Part shown: piece after piece, positions 31,881 through 40,389 of the stretch
How positions within the stretch are numbered: position 1 is the stretch's first letter
Layout of the letters: each line of letters opens with the position of its first letter
Source of the DNA: Streptomyces antibioticus
GTDB lineage: Bacteria > Actinomycetota > Actinomycetes > Streptomycetales > Streptomycetaceae
NCBI RefSeq assembly: GCF_002019855.1
Contig: NZ_CM007717.1
Span: 5,381,798-5,445,797 of the forward strand
Reading direction: 5' to 3'
Length of the DNA: 64,000 nucleotides
The notes under the pieces: model-generated
The model's input: the letters and a program-made list of their open reading frames with translations, nothing else
Database searches by the model: none
Told to the model about the DNA's origin: nothing
Translations under genes and position numbers: made by a program

Positions 31881-33038
31881 ATGAGCGACAGGCACATCAG
31901 TCAGCACTTCGAGACCCTGGCGATCCACGCGGGCAACACCGCCGATCCCCTCACCGGCGCGGTCGTCCCGCCGATCTACCAGGTCTCGACCTACAAGCAG
32001 GACGGCGTCGGCGGTCTGCGCGGCGGTTACGAGTACAGCCGCAGCGCCAACCCGACCCGCACCGCCCTGGAGGAGAACCTCGCGGCCCTGGAGGGCGGCC
32101 GCCGGGGCCTCGCGTTCGCTTCCGGACTGGCGGCCGAGGACTGCCTGTTGCGTACGCTGCTCAGCCCCGGCGACCACGTGGTGATCCCCAACGACGCCTA
32201 CGGCGGCACGTTCCGGCTGTTCGCCAAGGTCGTCGCCCGCTGGGGCGTGGAATGGTCGGTCGCCGACACCAGCGACCCGGCCGCCGTACGCGCCGCGATC
32301 ACCCCGAAGACCAAGGCCGTGTGGGTGGAGACCCCCTCCAACCCGCTGCTCGGCATCACCGACATCGCCGCCGTCGCCCAGATCGCCCGGGACGCGGGCG
32401 CGAAGCTGGTCGTCGACAACACCTTCGCCACGCCGTACCTCCAGCAGCCGCTGTCGCTCGGCGCGGACGTCGTCGTGCACTCGCTGACCAAGTACATGGG
32501 CGGCCACTCCGACGTCGTGGGCGGCGCGCTGATCACCGCCGACGAGACGCTCGGCGAGGAGCTGGCGTACCACCAGAACGCGATGGGCGCGGTGGCCGGG
32601 CCCTTCGACTCCTGGCTGGTGCTGCGCGGCACCAAGACGCTGTCGGTGCGCATGGACCGGCACAGCGAGAACGCCACGAAGGTCGCCGACATGCTGTCGC
32701 GGCACGCGCGCGTGACGAGCGTGCTGTACCCGGGCCTGCCCGAGCACCCCGGTCACGAGGTCGCGGCGAAGCAGATGCGGTCCTTCGGCGGCATGGTGTC
32801 CTTCCGCGTCACCGGCGGCGAGGAGGCGGCGGTCGAGGTCTGCAACCGCGCGAAGGTGTTCACGCTCGGCGAGTCCCTGGGCGGCGTGGAGTCCCTCATC
32901 GAGCACCCGGGCCGGATGACGCACGCGTCGGTGGCCGGTTCCGCGCTGGAGGTCCCCGCGGACCTGGTGCGGCTCTCGGTGGGCATCGAGAACGTCGAGG
33001 ACCTGCTCGAGGACCTCCAGCAGGCGCTGGGCAAGTAA
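31881..33038 (+). CDS. metB: Cystathionine gamma-synthase / gamma-lyase family enzyme
   Basis: A 385-residue PLP enzyme of the Cys/Met metabolism family. Motifs are TLAIHAGN, VPPIYQVSTYKQ, YEYSRSANPTR, ASGLAAEDCLLRTLL, VVDNTFATPYLQQPLSLGAD and HSLTKYMGGHSDVVGG with the PLP Lys204. It joins O-acyl-homoserine with cysteine to give cystathionine, or cleaves cystathionine; the two activities cannot be told apart by eye. Position agrees with metB of S. coelicolor. ATG 31881 fits a leaderless start. It ends at a hairpin shared with the convergent pair downstream. Confidence 0.92.
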   Translation: MSDRHISQHFETLAIHAGNTADPLTGAVVPPIYQVSTYKQDGVGGLRGGYEYSRSANPTRTALEENLAALEGGRRGLAFASGLAAEDCLLRTLLSPGDHVVIPNDAYGGTFRLFAKVVARWGVEWSVADTSDPAAVRAAITPKTKAVWVETPSNPLLGITDIAAVAQIARDAGAKLVVDNTFATPYLQQPLSLGADVVVHSLTKYMGGHSDVVGGALITADETLGEELAYHQNAMGAVAGPFDSWLVLRGTKTLSVRMDRHSENATKVADMLSRHARVTSVLYPGLPEHPGHEVAAKQMRSFGGMVSFRVTGGEEAAVEVCNRAKVFTLGESLGGVESLIEHPGRMTHASVAGSALEVPADLVRLSVGIENVEDLLEDLQQALGK

Positions 33039-33040
33039 CC

Positions 33041-33065
33041 CACCGGCTCGATTCACCAGCCGGTG
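33041..33065. terminator. 8-bp hairpin between metB and the convergent membrane protein gene
   Basis: CACCGGCT and AGCCGGTG pair around a 9-nt loop. It overlaps the last codons of the minus-strand gene. Confidence 0.6.
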
Positions 33066-33301
33066 AGGGGTGGGGTCGTCTCCGACGGCGGCTCCACCCA
33101 CGGCCGGGCGACGAGCGCCCAGACGGTGAACGCGACCGTCGCCGCGCACAGCAGCAGCCACATCAGCCGCAGGGCCAGCTCCCGGCGGCGCAGCAGCCGG
33201 CTGCCGCGGCGCACGGCGTCCGCGGGCAGACCCGGCGGGACGCGCGGCTCGGTCCCCTCCATGATCCGGCGGACGGCGGCCTCCCGCTGCGCCCGGTTCA
33301 C
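33053..33301 (-). CDS. Small single-pass membrane protein coupled to the sigma-like gene
   Basis: 82 residues. Residues 1-42 are basic and cytoplasmic-looking (VNRAQREAAVRRIMEG). One helix follows, ELALRLMWLLLCAATVAFTV, then a short outside tail. The GTG start overlaps the sigma-like gene's TGA by 4 bp (33298-33301), so translation is coupled. Small proteins of this layout downstream of ECF-type sigma genes are often anti-sigma factors, but no ZAS zinc motif (HxxxCxxC) is present, so this is only context. Function unknown. Confidence 0.7.
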   Translation of the reverse strand: MNRAQREAAVRRIMEGTEPRVPPGLPADAVRRGSRLLRRRELALRLMWLLLCAATVAFTVWALVARPWVEPPSETTPPLTGW

Positions 33302-33807
33302 GAGACCGTCACCTCCGCCCCCACGCGCGCGGGCGCCGGTCCCCGCGGGGGGTGCAGCAGGGTCGCCGTGGCCCGGTCGCAGACCGCGCGCACATGTTCC
33401 CCGGGCAGTCCGAGCAGTGCCGCCACCTGCTCCTCGGCGACCCCCTCGTAGAGCCGCAGCACCAGGATCAGCCGTTCCCGCGGGGTGAGCCCGGCCAGCG
33501 GGCCGACGGCGGACGGGCGGCCGCGGCCGAACGGCAGGACGGCGTACCGGTGCCAGGCCCCGTGCGCGAAGCGGAGCGCCAGACGCACGCGCGCGTGGTG
33601 GTAGGGGTCCTCGCCGCGCAGCCGGTCCCAGCACGCGTACGTGTGCGCGAGGGCGAGCGTCAGCAGACGCCGCGCGCGGGGGTTGTCCCGGTCGCTCTCG
33701 GCCGTCAGCAGGGTCGCGGTGTGCAGCAGCCGGCCGCCCGCCCCGGCCACGAACGCCTCGAACTCCCGGGCCCGTCGGGCGTCCCGTACCGCACGCGTCT
33801 CACGCAC
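33298..33807 (-). CDS. Degenerate SigE-family sigma-70-like protein
   Basis: 169 residues. The C-terminal part is a clear sigma region 4: LTPRERLILVLRLYEGVAEEQVAALLGLPGEHVRAVCDRATATLL. The N-terminal part recalls the Streptomyces SigE-family pattern (EFEAFVAGAGGRLLHTATLLTAE ... LALAHTYACWDRL) but the region 2 part normally reading D-A-EDLLQ is altered (NPRARRLL), and the stretch before region 4 is Arg/His-rich. It may be a real but diverged ECF factor or a regulator that only keeps DNA binding. GTG 33807 has GGGAGGC upstream. Confidence 0.68.
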   Translation of the reverse strand: MRETRAVRDARRAREFEAFVAGAGGRLLHTATLLTAESDRDNPRARRLLTLALAHTYACWDRLRGEDPYHHARVRLALRFAHGAWHRYAVLPFGRGRPSAVGPLAGLTPRERLILVLRLYEGVAEEQVAALLGLPGEHVRAVCDRATATLLHPPRGPAPARVGAEVTVS

Positions 33808-33912
33808 ATCGAGCCTCCCGCCGTACGGCGACCCCCTGGGAACCCTCGTACCCCGCTCTCATATGAGGCCAGGCGCAGCCTTTCGGTCAAGAGCCGCGCA
33901 CGCACGCGCGTG

Positions 33913-34440
33913 CTACGACGCCGTGGTCCCCGGGTCCGCGCCGGGCAGGCCCTGGGCCGCCATCCTGGACGACAGGGCGGTGTTGAAGCGGGTCAGGAGC
34001 GAGCAGAACGCCTCGCGTTCCTCCGGCGCCCAGTCCTCGGTCAGCTCGGCCATCAACTGGCGGCGCGAGGACCGCACTTCCTCCAGCCGGGACTGCCCGC
34101 GCGGGGAGAGCTGGAGCACCACGGCCCGCCCGTCCTCGGGGTGCGAGGTGCGCTTGACCAGGCCGGTGTCGACGAGCGGGGCGACCTGCCGGGTGACGGT
34201 CGAGGAGTCGATGCCCATGCTCGCGGCGAGCGCCTTGACGCCCATCGGGCCTTCGTTGTCGAGGCGGTTGAGCAGCAGGTACGCGGCACGGTCCATGGAG
34301 TTCCGCACCTGCCCCACGCCGCCGAGCCGGGTCTGTTCGGCACGGCGCGCGAACACCGCGACCTCGTGCTGAAGCGTGTCGAGAAGGCCGGTGTCACCGA
34401 CGGTCGTCATGTCCATCGACATTTCAGGTGTTGTGGGCAT
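33913..34440 (-). CDS. MarR-family transcriptional regulator
   Basis: 175 residues with the winged helix of MarR: RAAYLLLNRLDNEGPMGVKALAASMGIDSSTVTRQVAPLVDTGLVKR, then the wing SHPEDGRAVVLQLSPRG and a C-terminal dimer helix. MarR proteins respond to phenolic or oxidative signals. No target next to it is obvious; it is divergent from ilvA with 144 bp between. The start may be ATG 34440 or a Met nearby (MSMDMTT), since no clear ribosome site decides it. Confidence 0.87.
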   Translation of the reverse strand: MPTTPEMSMDMTTVGDTGLLDTLQHEVAVFARRAEQTRLGGVGQVRNSMDRAAYLLLNRLDNEGPMGVKALAASMGIDSSTVTRQVAPLVDTGLVKRTSHPEDGRAVVLQLSPRGQSRLEEVRSSRRQLMAELTEDWAPEEREAFCSLLTRFNTALSSRMAAQGLPGADPGTTAS

Positions 34441-34584
34441 GGCCGGGGGCTCACTTCATGAAAGGGCTGCTGGTTGGGGGACAGGGTACGCGGCTGGAAG
34501 GCGCACCGTACCGGGCCTTCGGAATCCGGTCTCGGAGGTTGGTCACAGCGGCCGTTCCCGCCTGTGAACTGCGATGCTGGTGTC

Positions 34585-35814
34585 ATGAGCTACGGCACGG
34601 CTGACTCCTTGCGGCCCGTCACTCTCGACGACGTCCGCGGCGCCCAGAAGATGCTGTCGGGCGTGGCGCGGACCACCGCGATGGAAGGCAGCCGGTATCT
34701 CTCCCGGCTGATCGGCGCGCCGGTGCACCTCAAGTGCGAGAACCTCCAGCGCACGGGCTCGTTCAAACTGCGCGGCGCCTATGTCCGTATCTCCGGGCTG
34801 CTGCCCGAGGAGCGGGCCGCCGGGGTGGTCGCGGCCAGCGCGGGCAACCACGCGCAGGGCGTCGCGCTCGCCTCGTCGCTGCTCGGCGTCCGCTCCACCG
34901 TGTTCATGCCGCGCGGCGCCCCGCTGCCGAAGATCAGCGCCACCCGCGGCTACGGCGCCGAGGTGCGGCTGCACGGACAGGTGGTCGACGAGACGCTGGC
35001 CGCCGCGCAGGAGCACGCGGCGCGCACCGGCGCGGTGTTCATCCACCCCTTCGACCACCCGGACGTGATCGCGGGGCAGGGCACGGTCGGCCTGGAGATC
35101 CTGGAGCAGTGCCCGGAGGTCCGCACGATCGTCGTCGGGATCGGCGGCGGCGGCCTCGCGGCCGGGATCGCGGTCGCGGTGAAGGCGCTGCGGCCGGACG
35201 TGCGGATCGTCGGGGTGCAGGCGGCGGGCGCGGCCGCGTACCCGCCCTCGCTGGCCGCCGGCTACCCGGTGGCGGTGCCCGCTCCGGCGACGATGGCCGA
35301 CGGGATCAAGGTCGGCAGGCCCGGTGACGTGCCGTTCGGGATCGTCGCGGACCTGGTGGACGAGGTGCGCACGGTGTCGGAGGACGAACTGTCCACCGCG
35401 CTGCTGCTCTGCCTGGAGCGGGCGAAGCTGGTGGTCGAACCGGCCGGGGCGAGCCCGGTCGCCGCGCTGCTGAGCGATCCCGGCGCCTTCGAGGGCCCGG
35501 TGGTGGCGGTGCTGTCCGGCGGCAACGTCGATCCGGTGCTGATGCAGCGGGTGCTGCTGCACGGCATGGCGGCGCAGGGCCGCTATCTCACGGTGAGCGT
35601 GCGGCTGACGGACCGGCCGGGTGCCCTCGCCACGCTGCTCGGGGTGCTCACGGTGGTCGACGCCAACGTCCTGGACGTGAGCCATGTGCGGACCGATCCG
35701 CGGCTCGGGCTGACCGAGGCGGAGGTCGAACTTCACCTGGAGACGAAGGGCCCGGAGCACTGCACGGAGGTCGGCAGGGCGCTGCACGAGGCGGGGTACA
35801 CGGTCGTCGGCTGA
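34585..35814 (+). CDS. ilvA: Threonine ammonia-lyase with C-terminal ACT domain
   Basis: 409 residues. The PLP enzyme core has KCENLQRTGSFKLRGAY with Lys61, ASAGNHAQGVALAS, MPRGAPLPKISATRGYGAEV, HPFDHPDVIAGQGT and GIGGGGLAAGIA. Residues about 335-405 form an ACT domain (YLTVSVRLTDRPGALATLLG). It turns threonine into 2-oxobutanoate for isoleucine; the single ACT suggests the shorter, catabolic or Ile-insensitive form. The product can give propionyl-CoA, feeding PccB. ATG 34585; no strong ribosome site. Confidence 0.92.
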   Translation: MSYGTADSLRPVTLDDVRGAQKMLSGVARTTAMEGSRYLSRLIGAPVHLKCENLQRTGSFKLRGAYVRISGLLPEERAAGVVAASAGNHAQGVALASSLLGVRSTVFMPRGAPLPKISATRGYGAEVRLHGQVVDETLAAAQEHAARTGAVFIHPFDHPDVIAGQGTVGLEILEQCPEVRTIVVGIGGGGLAAGIAVAVKALRPDVRIVGVQAAGAAAYPPSLAAGYPVAVPAPATMADGIKVGRPGDVPFGIVADLVDEVRTVSEDELSTALLLCLERAKLVVEPAGASPVAALLSDPGAFEGPVVAVLSGGNVDPVLMQRVLLHGMAAQGRYLTVSVRLTDRPGALATLLGVLTVVDANVLDVSHVRTDPRLGLTEAEVELHLETKGPEHCTEVGRALHEAGYTVVG

Positions 35815-35872
35815 CGCGGGACGTTCTTTCGGATCCCTGCCCGTCACTCGTTCGGGTAAGTCCGTTGTGAGA

Positions 35873-35886
35873 CGCGATACATCGCG
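35873..35886. promoter_or_regulatory. Palindrome upstream of the DrrAB-like ABC operon
   Basis: CGCGATACATCGCG is a perfect 6-bp inverted repeat with AC in the middle, about 100 bp before the ABC start. It is followed by TTATGGTG. It looks like a PadR- or TetR-type operator; no such regulator is adjacent. Confidence 0.5.
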
Positions 35887-35987
35887 TTATGGTGTGTCTC
35901 GTGGTCGCCCCGCCACGAAAATCCCGCGCACGACGAAATACGCGGACCTAGGCTTTCGGAAGAATCCCCAACGACGTGGAGACCCAT

Positions 35988-36991
<1,004 letters not shown>

Positions 36992-36995
<4 letters not shown>

Positions 36996-37861
36996 GCACC
37001 CTCACCGACACCGCGCGCGGCACCGCGCCCGCCCCCGCCTCCGGCGGCGCGATCGGCCAGTCCGTCCGGGACTCCCTGGTGATCGCCCGCAGGAACCTGA
37101 TCCGCATGAGCCGGATCCCCGAGATGGTGATCTTCGGGCTCATCCAGCCGGTGATGTTCGTCGTCCTGTTCACGTACGTCTTCGGCGGCTCGATGAGCAT
37201 CGGCGGCTCCACCGACCCGGATGTGTACAAGAACTTCCTGATGGCCGGCATCTTCGCGCAGACCGTCACCTTCGCCACCGCCGGAGCCGGCGCGGGCATC
37301 GCCGACGACATGCACAAGGGCCTCATCGACCGGTTCCGCTCGCTGCCCATGGCCCGCGGCGCGGTCCTCACCGGCCGCACCCTCGCCGACCTGGTGCAGA
37401 CCTCGCTGACCCTGCTCGTCCTGGCCGTCGTCGCCCTCCTGGTCGGCTGGCGCCCCGGCTACGCCGAACCCACCAACGCCGGCAAGATCGCGGCCGCCTT
37501 CGGTCTGCTGCTCCTGCTCGGCTACGCGTTCACCTGGATCGGCGCCCTGATCGGCCTGAGCGTGAGAACCCCGGAGGCGGCCACCTCGGGCGGCCTGATC
37601 TGGCTCTTCCCGGTCACCTTCATCTCCAACGCGTTCGTGGACTCGTCACAGATGGCGTCCTGGCTCCAGCCGATCGCCGAGTGGAACCCGTTCAGCGCCA
37701 CCGTCCAGGCCTGCCGCACCCTCTTCGGCGACCCGGGCGTCTCCCCGTCCGACGCCTGGCCGATGGCCCACCCCGTCTGGGCGTCGATCATCTACTCGAT
37801 CGTCATCATCGCCATCTTCCGCACCCTGGCGGTCCGCAAGTACCGCTCGGCCACCGCATGA
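36992..37861 (+). CDS. ABC-2 type transporter permease (DrrB-like)
   Basis: 289 residues with six hydrophobic segments: PEMVIFGLIQPVMFVVLFTYVF, the FLMAGIFAQTVTFATAGAGA region, VQTSLTLLVLAVVALLVGW, AAFGLLLLLGYAFTWIGALIG, GLIWLFPVTFISNAFV and SIIYSIVIIAIFRTLAV. It pairs with the preceding ATPase (ATGA overlap) to export an unknown compound, probably drug-like. A terminator follows at 37882-37910. Confidence 0.92.
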
Positions 37862-37881
37862 CCAGGACGACGGCATGACGA

Positions 37882-37910
37882 AGCCCCCGGCCGCACGGGT
37901 GCCGGGGGCT
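37882..37910. terminator. Hairpin between the ABC operon and greA
   Basis: AGCCCCCGGC and GCCGGGGGCT, 10 bp, with a 9-nt loop. Flanking GACGA/CGTC can extend it. It lies between convergent genes. Confidence 0.78.
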
Positions 37911-37933
37911 CGTCGGAAGAGACGGGGGAGGGG

Positions 37934-38434
37934 TCAGCCGCTGTAGGGCTCGGCCTTGAGGATGCGTACCGAGGCCTTCTTGCCGTTGGGCAGCTCGTAC
38001 TCCGCGTCCTCGCCGACCTTGTGACCGATCACGCCGGTGCCCAGCGGGGACTGGGGCGAGTAGGTCTCGATGTCGGAGCTGGCGTACTCGCGCGAGGCCA
38101 GCAGGAAGGTCATCGTGTCGTCCTCGTCGCCGTCGAAGGCGATCGTCACGACCATGCCGGGCGCCACCGCGCCGTCCGCGGAGGCCGGAGCCTCGCCGAC
38201 CTTGGCGTTCTCCAGGAGCTGGGTGAGCTGGCGCACACGGAGCTCCTGCTTGCCCTGCTCCTCCTTGGCCGCGTGGTACCCGCCGTTCTCGCGAAGGTCG
38301 CCCTCCTCGCGCGCGGCCGCGATCTTGGCGGCGATCTCCGTGCGCGCAGGACCAGTAAGGTACTCAAGCTCGACCTTGAGCTTGTTGTACGCCTCCTGGG
38401 TCAGCCAGGTGACGGACTCGCTGGTCTGGGTCAC
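37934..38434 (-). CDS. greA: Transcription elongation factor GreA
   Basis: 166 residues. The N-terminal coiled coil reads LTQEAYNKLKVELEYLTGPAR and AAAREEGDLRENGGYHAAKEEQ, where the tip acidic residues Asp and Glu (EGDLREN) reach into the RNA polymerase secondary channel. The C-terminal FKBP-like domain has SPLGTGVIGHKVGEDAEYELPNG. It rescues backtracked RNA polymerase. The GTG start at 38434 has GAGGAG 6 nt upstream. Confidence 0.94.
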   Translation of the reverse strand: MTQTSESVTWLTQEAYNKLKVELEYLTGPARTEIAAKIAAAREEGDLRENGGYHAAKEEQGKQELRVRQLTQLLENAKVGEAPASADGAVAPGMVVTIAFDGDEDDTMTFLLASREYASSDIETYSPQSPLGTGVIGHKVGEDAEYELPNGKKASVRILKAEPYSG

Positions 38435-38592
38435 AGGTGCTCCTCGTCGGTACTGGGAAGACAAAGCATCGCCCTGCCTCAAGCATGTTCCTCAGCGGAA
38501 GGGCGAAACCACGAGCCTAACAATTCAGCGGGCAAAGGGGGAGGACATAAGCCACCAGAATTACGTCGACGCAGGTCAGTGCGGACGTTTTG

Positions 38593-38994
38593 TCAGCCGG
38601 TGTGACAGCCGAGCAGCTCGGCCGTCGTTCCCCGGGCCGTGGTGCGCAGCGTGACGACCTGGTCGATCCGGGTGTCCGCGCCGGAGAAGCGGAAGTCGGC
38701 CCGGCCCACCTCGGCGCCGTCCTCGGCCTGTGAGCGGACCGTGCAGTAGCCGCTCACCCCGGCGTCCTTGCGGACCTCCAGGTGGACCCGTACCGCGTCG
38801 TCCGATGTCGCCTTGAAGGTGATCACCTCGGCGCTGATCTTGTTCTGGCCGACGTAGTGATAGGCGAAGAAGCCGACCACGGCCAGCAGCACCGCTCCGA
38901 GCACCCCGCCGAGGACCTTGAGTCTGCGGTCGGCGCGCTCGTCCGAGACCCGGCCGTAGCGGCCCTCGGGCGGTCGCGTGCTCGCCGTACTCAT
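38593..38994 (-). CDS. DUF4307 membrane protein
   Basis: 133 residues. One helix, VLGGVLGAVLLAVVGFFAYH (about 25-45), is followed by an outside domain of about 85 residues with strand-like repeats (AEVITFKATSDDAVRVHLEV, VSGYCTVRSQAEDG) and two Cys. I recall this as DUF4307, which sits beside mca in many actinobacteria; function unknown. ATG 38994 has GAGAGGA upstream. It is divergent from mca, with both promoters in 168 bp. Confidence 0.82.
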   Translation of the reverse strand: MSTASTRPPEGRYGRVSDERADRRLKVLGGVLGAVLLAVVGFFAYHYVGQNKISAEVITFKATSDDAVRVHLEVRKDAGVSGYCTVRSQAEDGAEVGRADFRFSGADTRIDQVVTLRTTARGTTAELLGCHTG

Positions 38995-39076
38995 GATCGT
39001 CCTCTCGGCTGACCCGGCCAGGGCGTCCTGCGGGGGCGGACCGGGTCCCGCATTCGGGCCGTCCCGTCCGGCTCCC

Positions 39077-39103
39077 GGAATTATTCGCCCCCCGGTTCGG
39101 TCA
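39077..39103 (+). promoter_or_regulatory. Possible sigma-R promoter of mca
   Basis: GGAAT at 39077-39081, 18 bp, then GTCA at 39100-39103. The -10 departs from GTT. A TATAGA at 39105 could serve the vegetative sigma. mca is a reported sigma-R target in S. coelicolor, from memory. Confidence 0.4.
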
Positions 39104-39162
39104 CTATAGAAGCCTGCGATCGCGCCGGTGCACACCGGGCGCCGACTTACCGAGGATGAGTC

Positions 39163-40044
39163 TTGACTGACCAGCTACGACTGATGGCCGTCCACGCCCA
39201 CCCCGACGACGAGTCGAGCAAGGGCGCGGCCACCATGGCGAAGTACGTGTCCGAGGGGGTGGACGTGCTGGTCGTGACCTGCACGGGCGGGGAGCGCGGC
39301 TCCATCCTCAATCCCAAGCTTCAGGGTGACAAGTACATCGAGGAGCACATCCACGAGGTACGCAAGAAGGAGATGGACGAGGCCCGCGAGATCCTCGGCG
39401 TCAAGCAGGAATGGCTCGGCTTCGTCGACTCCGGGCTGCCCGAGGGCGACCCGCTGCCTCCGCTGCCCGAGGGCTGCTTCGCCCTGGAGGACGTCGACAA
39501 GGCGGCCGGCGAGCTGGTGAAGCAGATCCGCTCCTTCCGTCCCCAGGTGATCACCACCTACGACGAGAACGGCGGCTACCCGCACCCCGACCACATCATG
39601 ACCCACAAGATCACGATGGTGGCCTTCGAGGGCGCGGCCGACGCCGAGACGTACCCCGAGGCCGAGTTCGGCCCGGTGTACCAGCCGCAGAAGCTGTACT
39701 ACAACCAGGGCTTCAACCGCCCCCGCACCGAGGCGCTGCACCAGGCGATGCTGGACCGCGGCCTGGAGTCGCCGTACGGGGACTGGCTCAAGCGGTGGAG
39801 CGAGTTCGAGCGGGTCGAGCGCACGCTGACCACGCACGTCCCGTGCGCCGACTTCTACGAGATCCGTGACAAGGCGCTGATCGCGCACGCCACGCAGATC
39901 GACCCCGACGGCGGCTGGTTCAAGGTCCCGATGGAGATCCAGAAGGAGGTCTGGCCGACGGAGGAGTACGAGCTGGCGAAGACCCTCGTCGGAACGTCCC
40001 TCCCCGAGGACGACCTCTTTGCGGGCATCCGCGACAATGCCTGA
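39163..40044 (+). CDS. mca: Mycothiol S-conjugate amidase
   Basis: 293 residues of the LmbE/PIG-L zinc fold. Zinc ligands are His13 and Asp16 in AVHAHPDDESSKG and His144 in YPHPDHIMTHK. Mca cleaves mycothiol conjugates of toxins to mercapturic acids for export; the TYDENGGYPHPDH motif is family specific. The start is TTG 39163 with GAGGATGAG upstream; the next Met (39184) would lose residues that are conserved. The 3' end nearly touches the next small gene. Confidence 0.94.
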   Translation: MTDQLRLMAVHAHPDDESSKGAATMAKYVSEGVDVLVVTCTGGERGSILNPKLQGDKYIEEHIHEVRKKEMDEAREILGVKQEWLGFVDSGLPEGDPLPPLPEGCFALEDVDKAAGELVKQIRSFRPQVITTYDENGGYPHPDHIMTHKITMVAFEGAADAETYPEAEFGPVYQPQKLYYNQGFNRPRTEALHQAMLDRGLESPYGDWLKRWSEFERVERTLTTHVPCADFYEIRDKALIAHATQIDPDGGWFKVPMEIQKEVWPTEEYELAKTLVGTSLPEDDLFAGIRDNA

Positions 40045-40045
40045 C

Positions 40046-40309
40046 ATGAGCGCAAGCGTGAGCCTGGCAATGACGCATCTCGTCCCCCTCGCCCAGGAGG
40101 TCGACAAGAACAAGGTCACCCCCGGCGTCCTCGGCTTCATCGTGTTCGCGGTGATGGCCCTGGCGGTGTGGGGCCTCATGAAGTCCATGAACAAGCACAT
40201 GGGCAAGGTCTCCTTCGAGGAGGCCCCGCCGGCCGAGCACGGCGCGGCGGCGGCCACGGCGGCCACGGCGGCCACGGGCAAGGGCAAGCCCTCCCCGGCA
40301 CAGGGCTGA
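40046..40309 (+). CDS. Small membrane protein following mca
   Basis: 87 residues. It starts MSASVSLAMTHLVPLAQEVD, one helix follows (GVLGFIVFAVMALAVWGLMK), then MNKHMGKVSFEE and an Ala/Thr/Lys tail. The ATG is 1 nt after the mca stop, so it is surely co-translated. A conserved partner of mca in Streptomyces; function unknown. Confidence 0.82.
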   Translation: MSASVSLAMTHLVPLAQEVDKNKVTPGVLGFIVFAVMALAVWGLMKSMNKHMGKVSFEEAPPAEHGAAAATAATAATGKGKPSPAQG

Positions 40310-40335
40310 CCGAGGCCGCGAGCGGGACATCACGG

Positions 40336-40362
40336 CCGGCCCGGGCGACAGCCCCGGGCCGG
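40336..40362. terminator. 10-bp hairpin between convergent genes
   Basis: CCGGCCCGGG and CCCGGGCCGG with a 7-nt loop, followed by TTCGTTTC on the plus strand. Confidence 0.78.
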
Positions 40363-40389
40363 TTCGTTTCCATGCCCCCGCCTCGCCGC

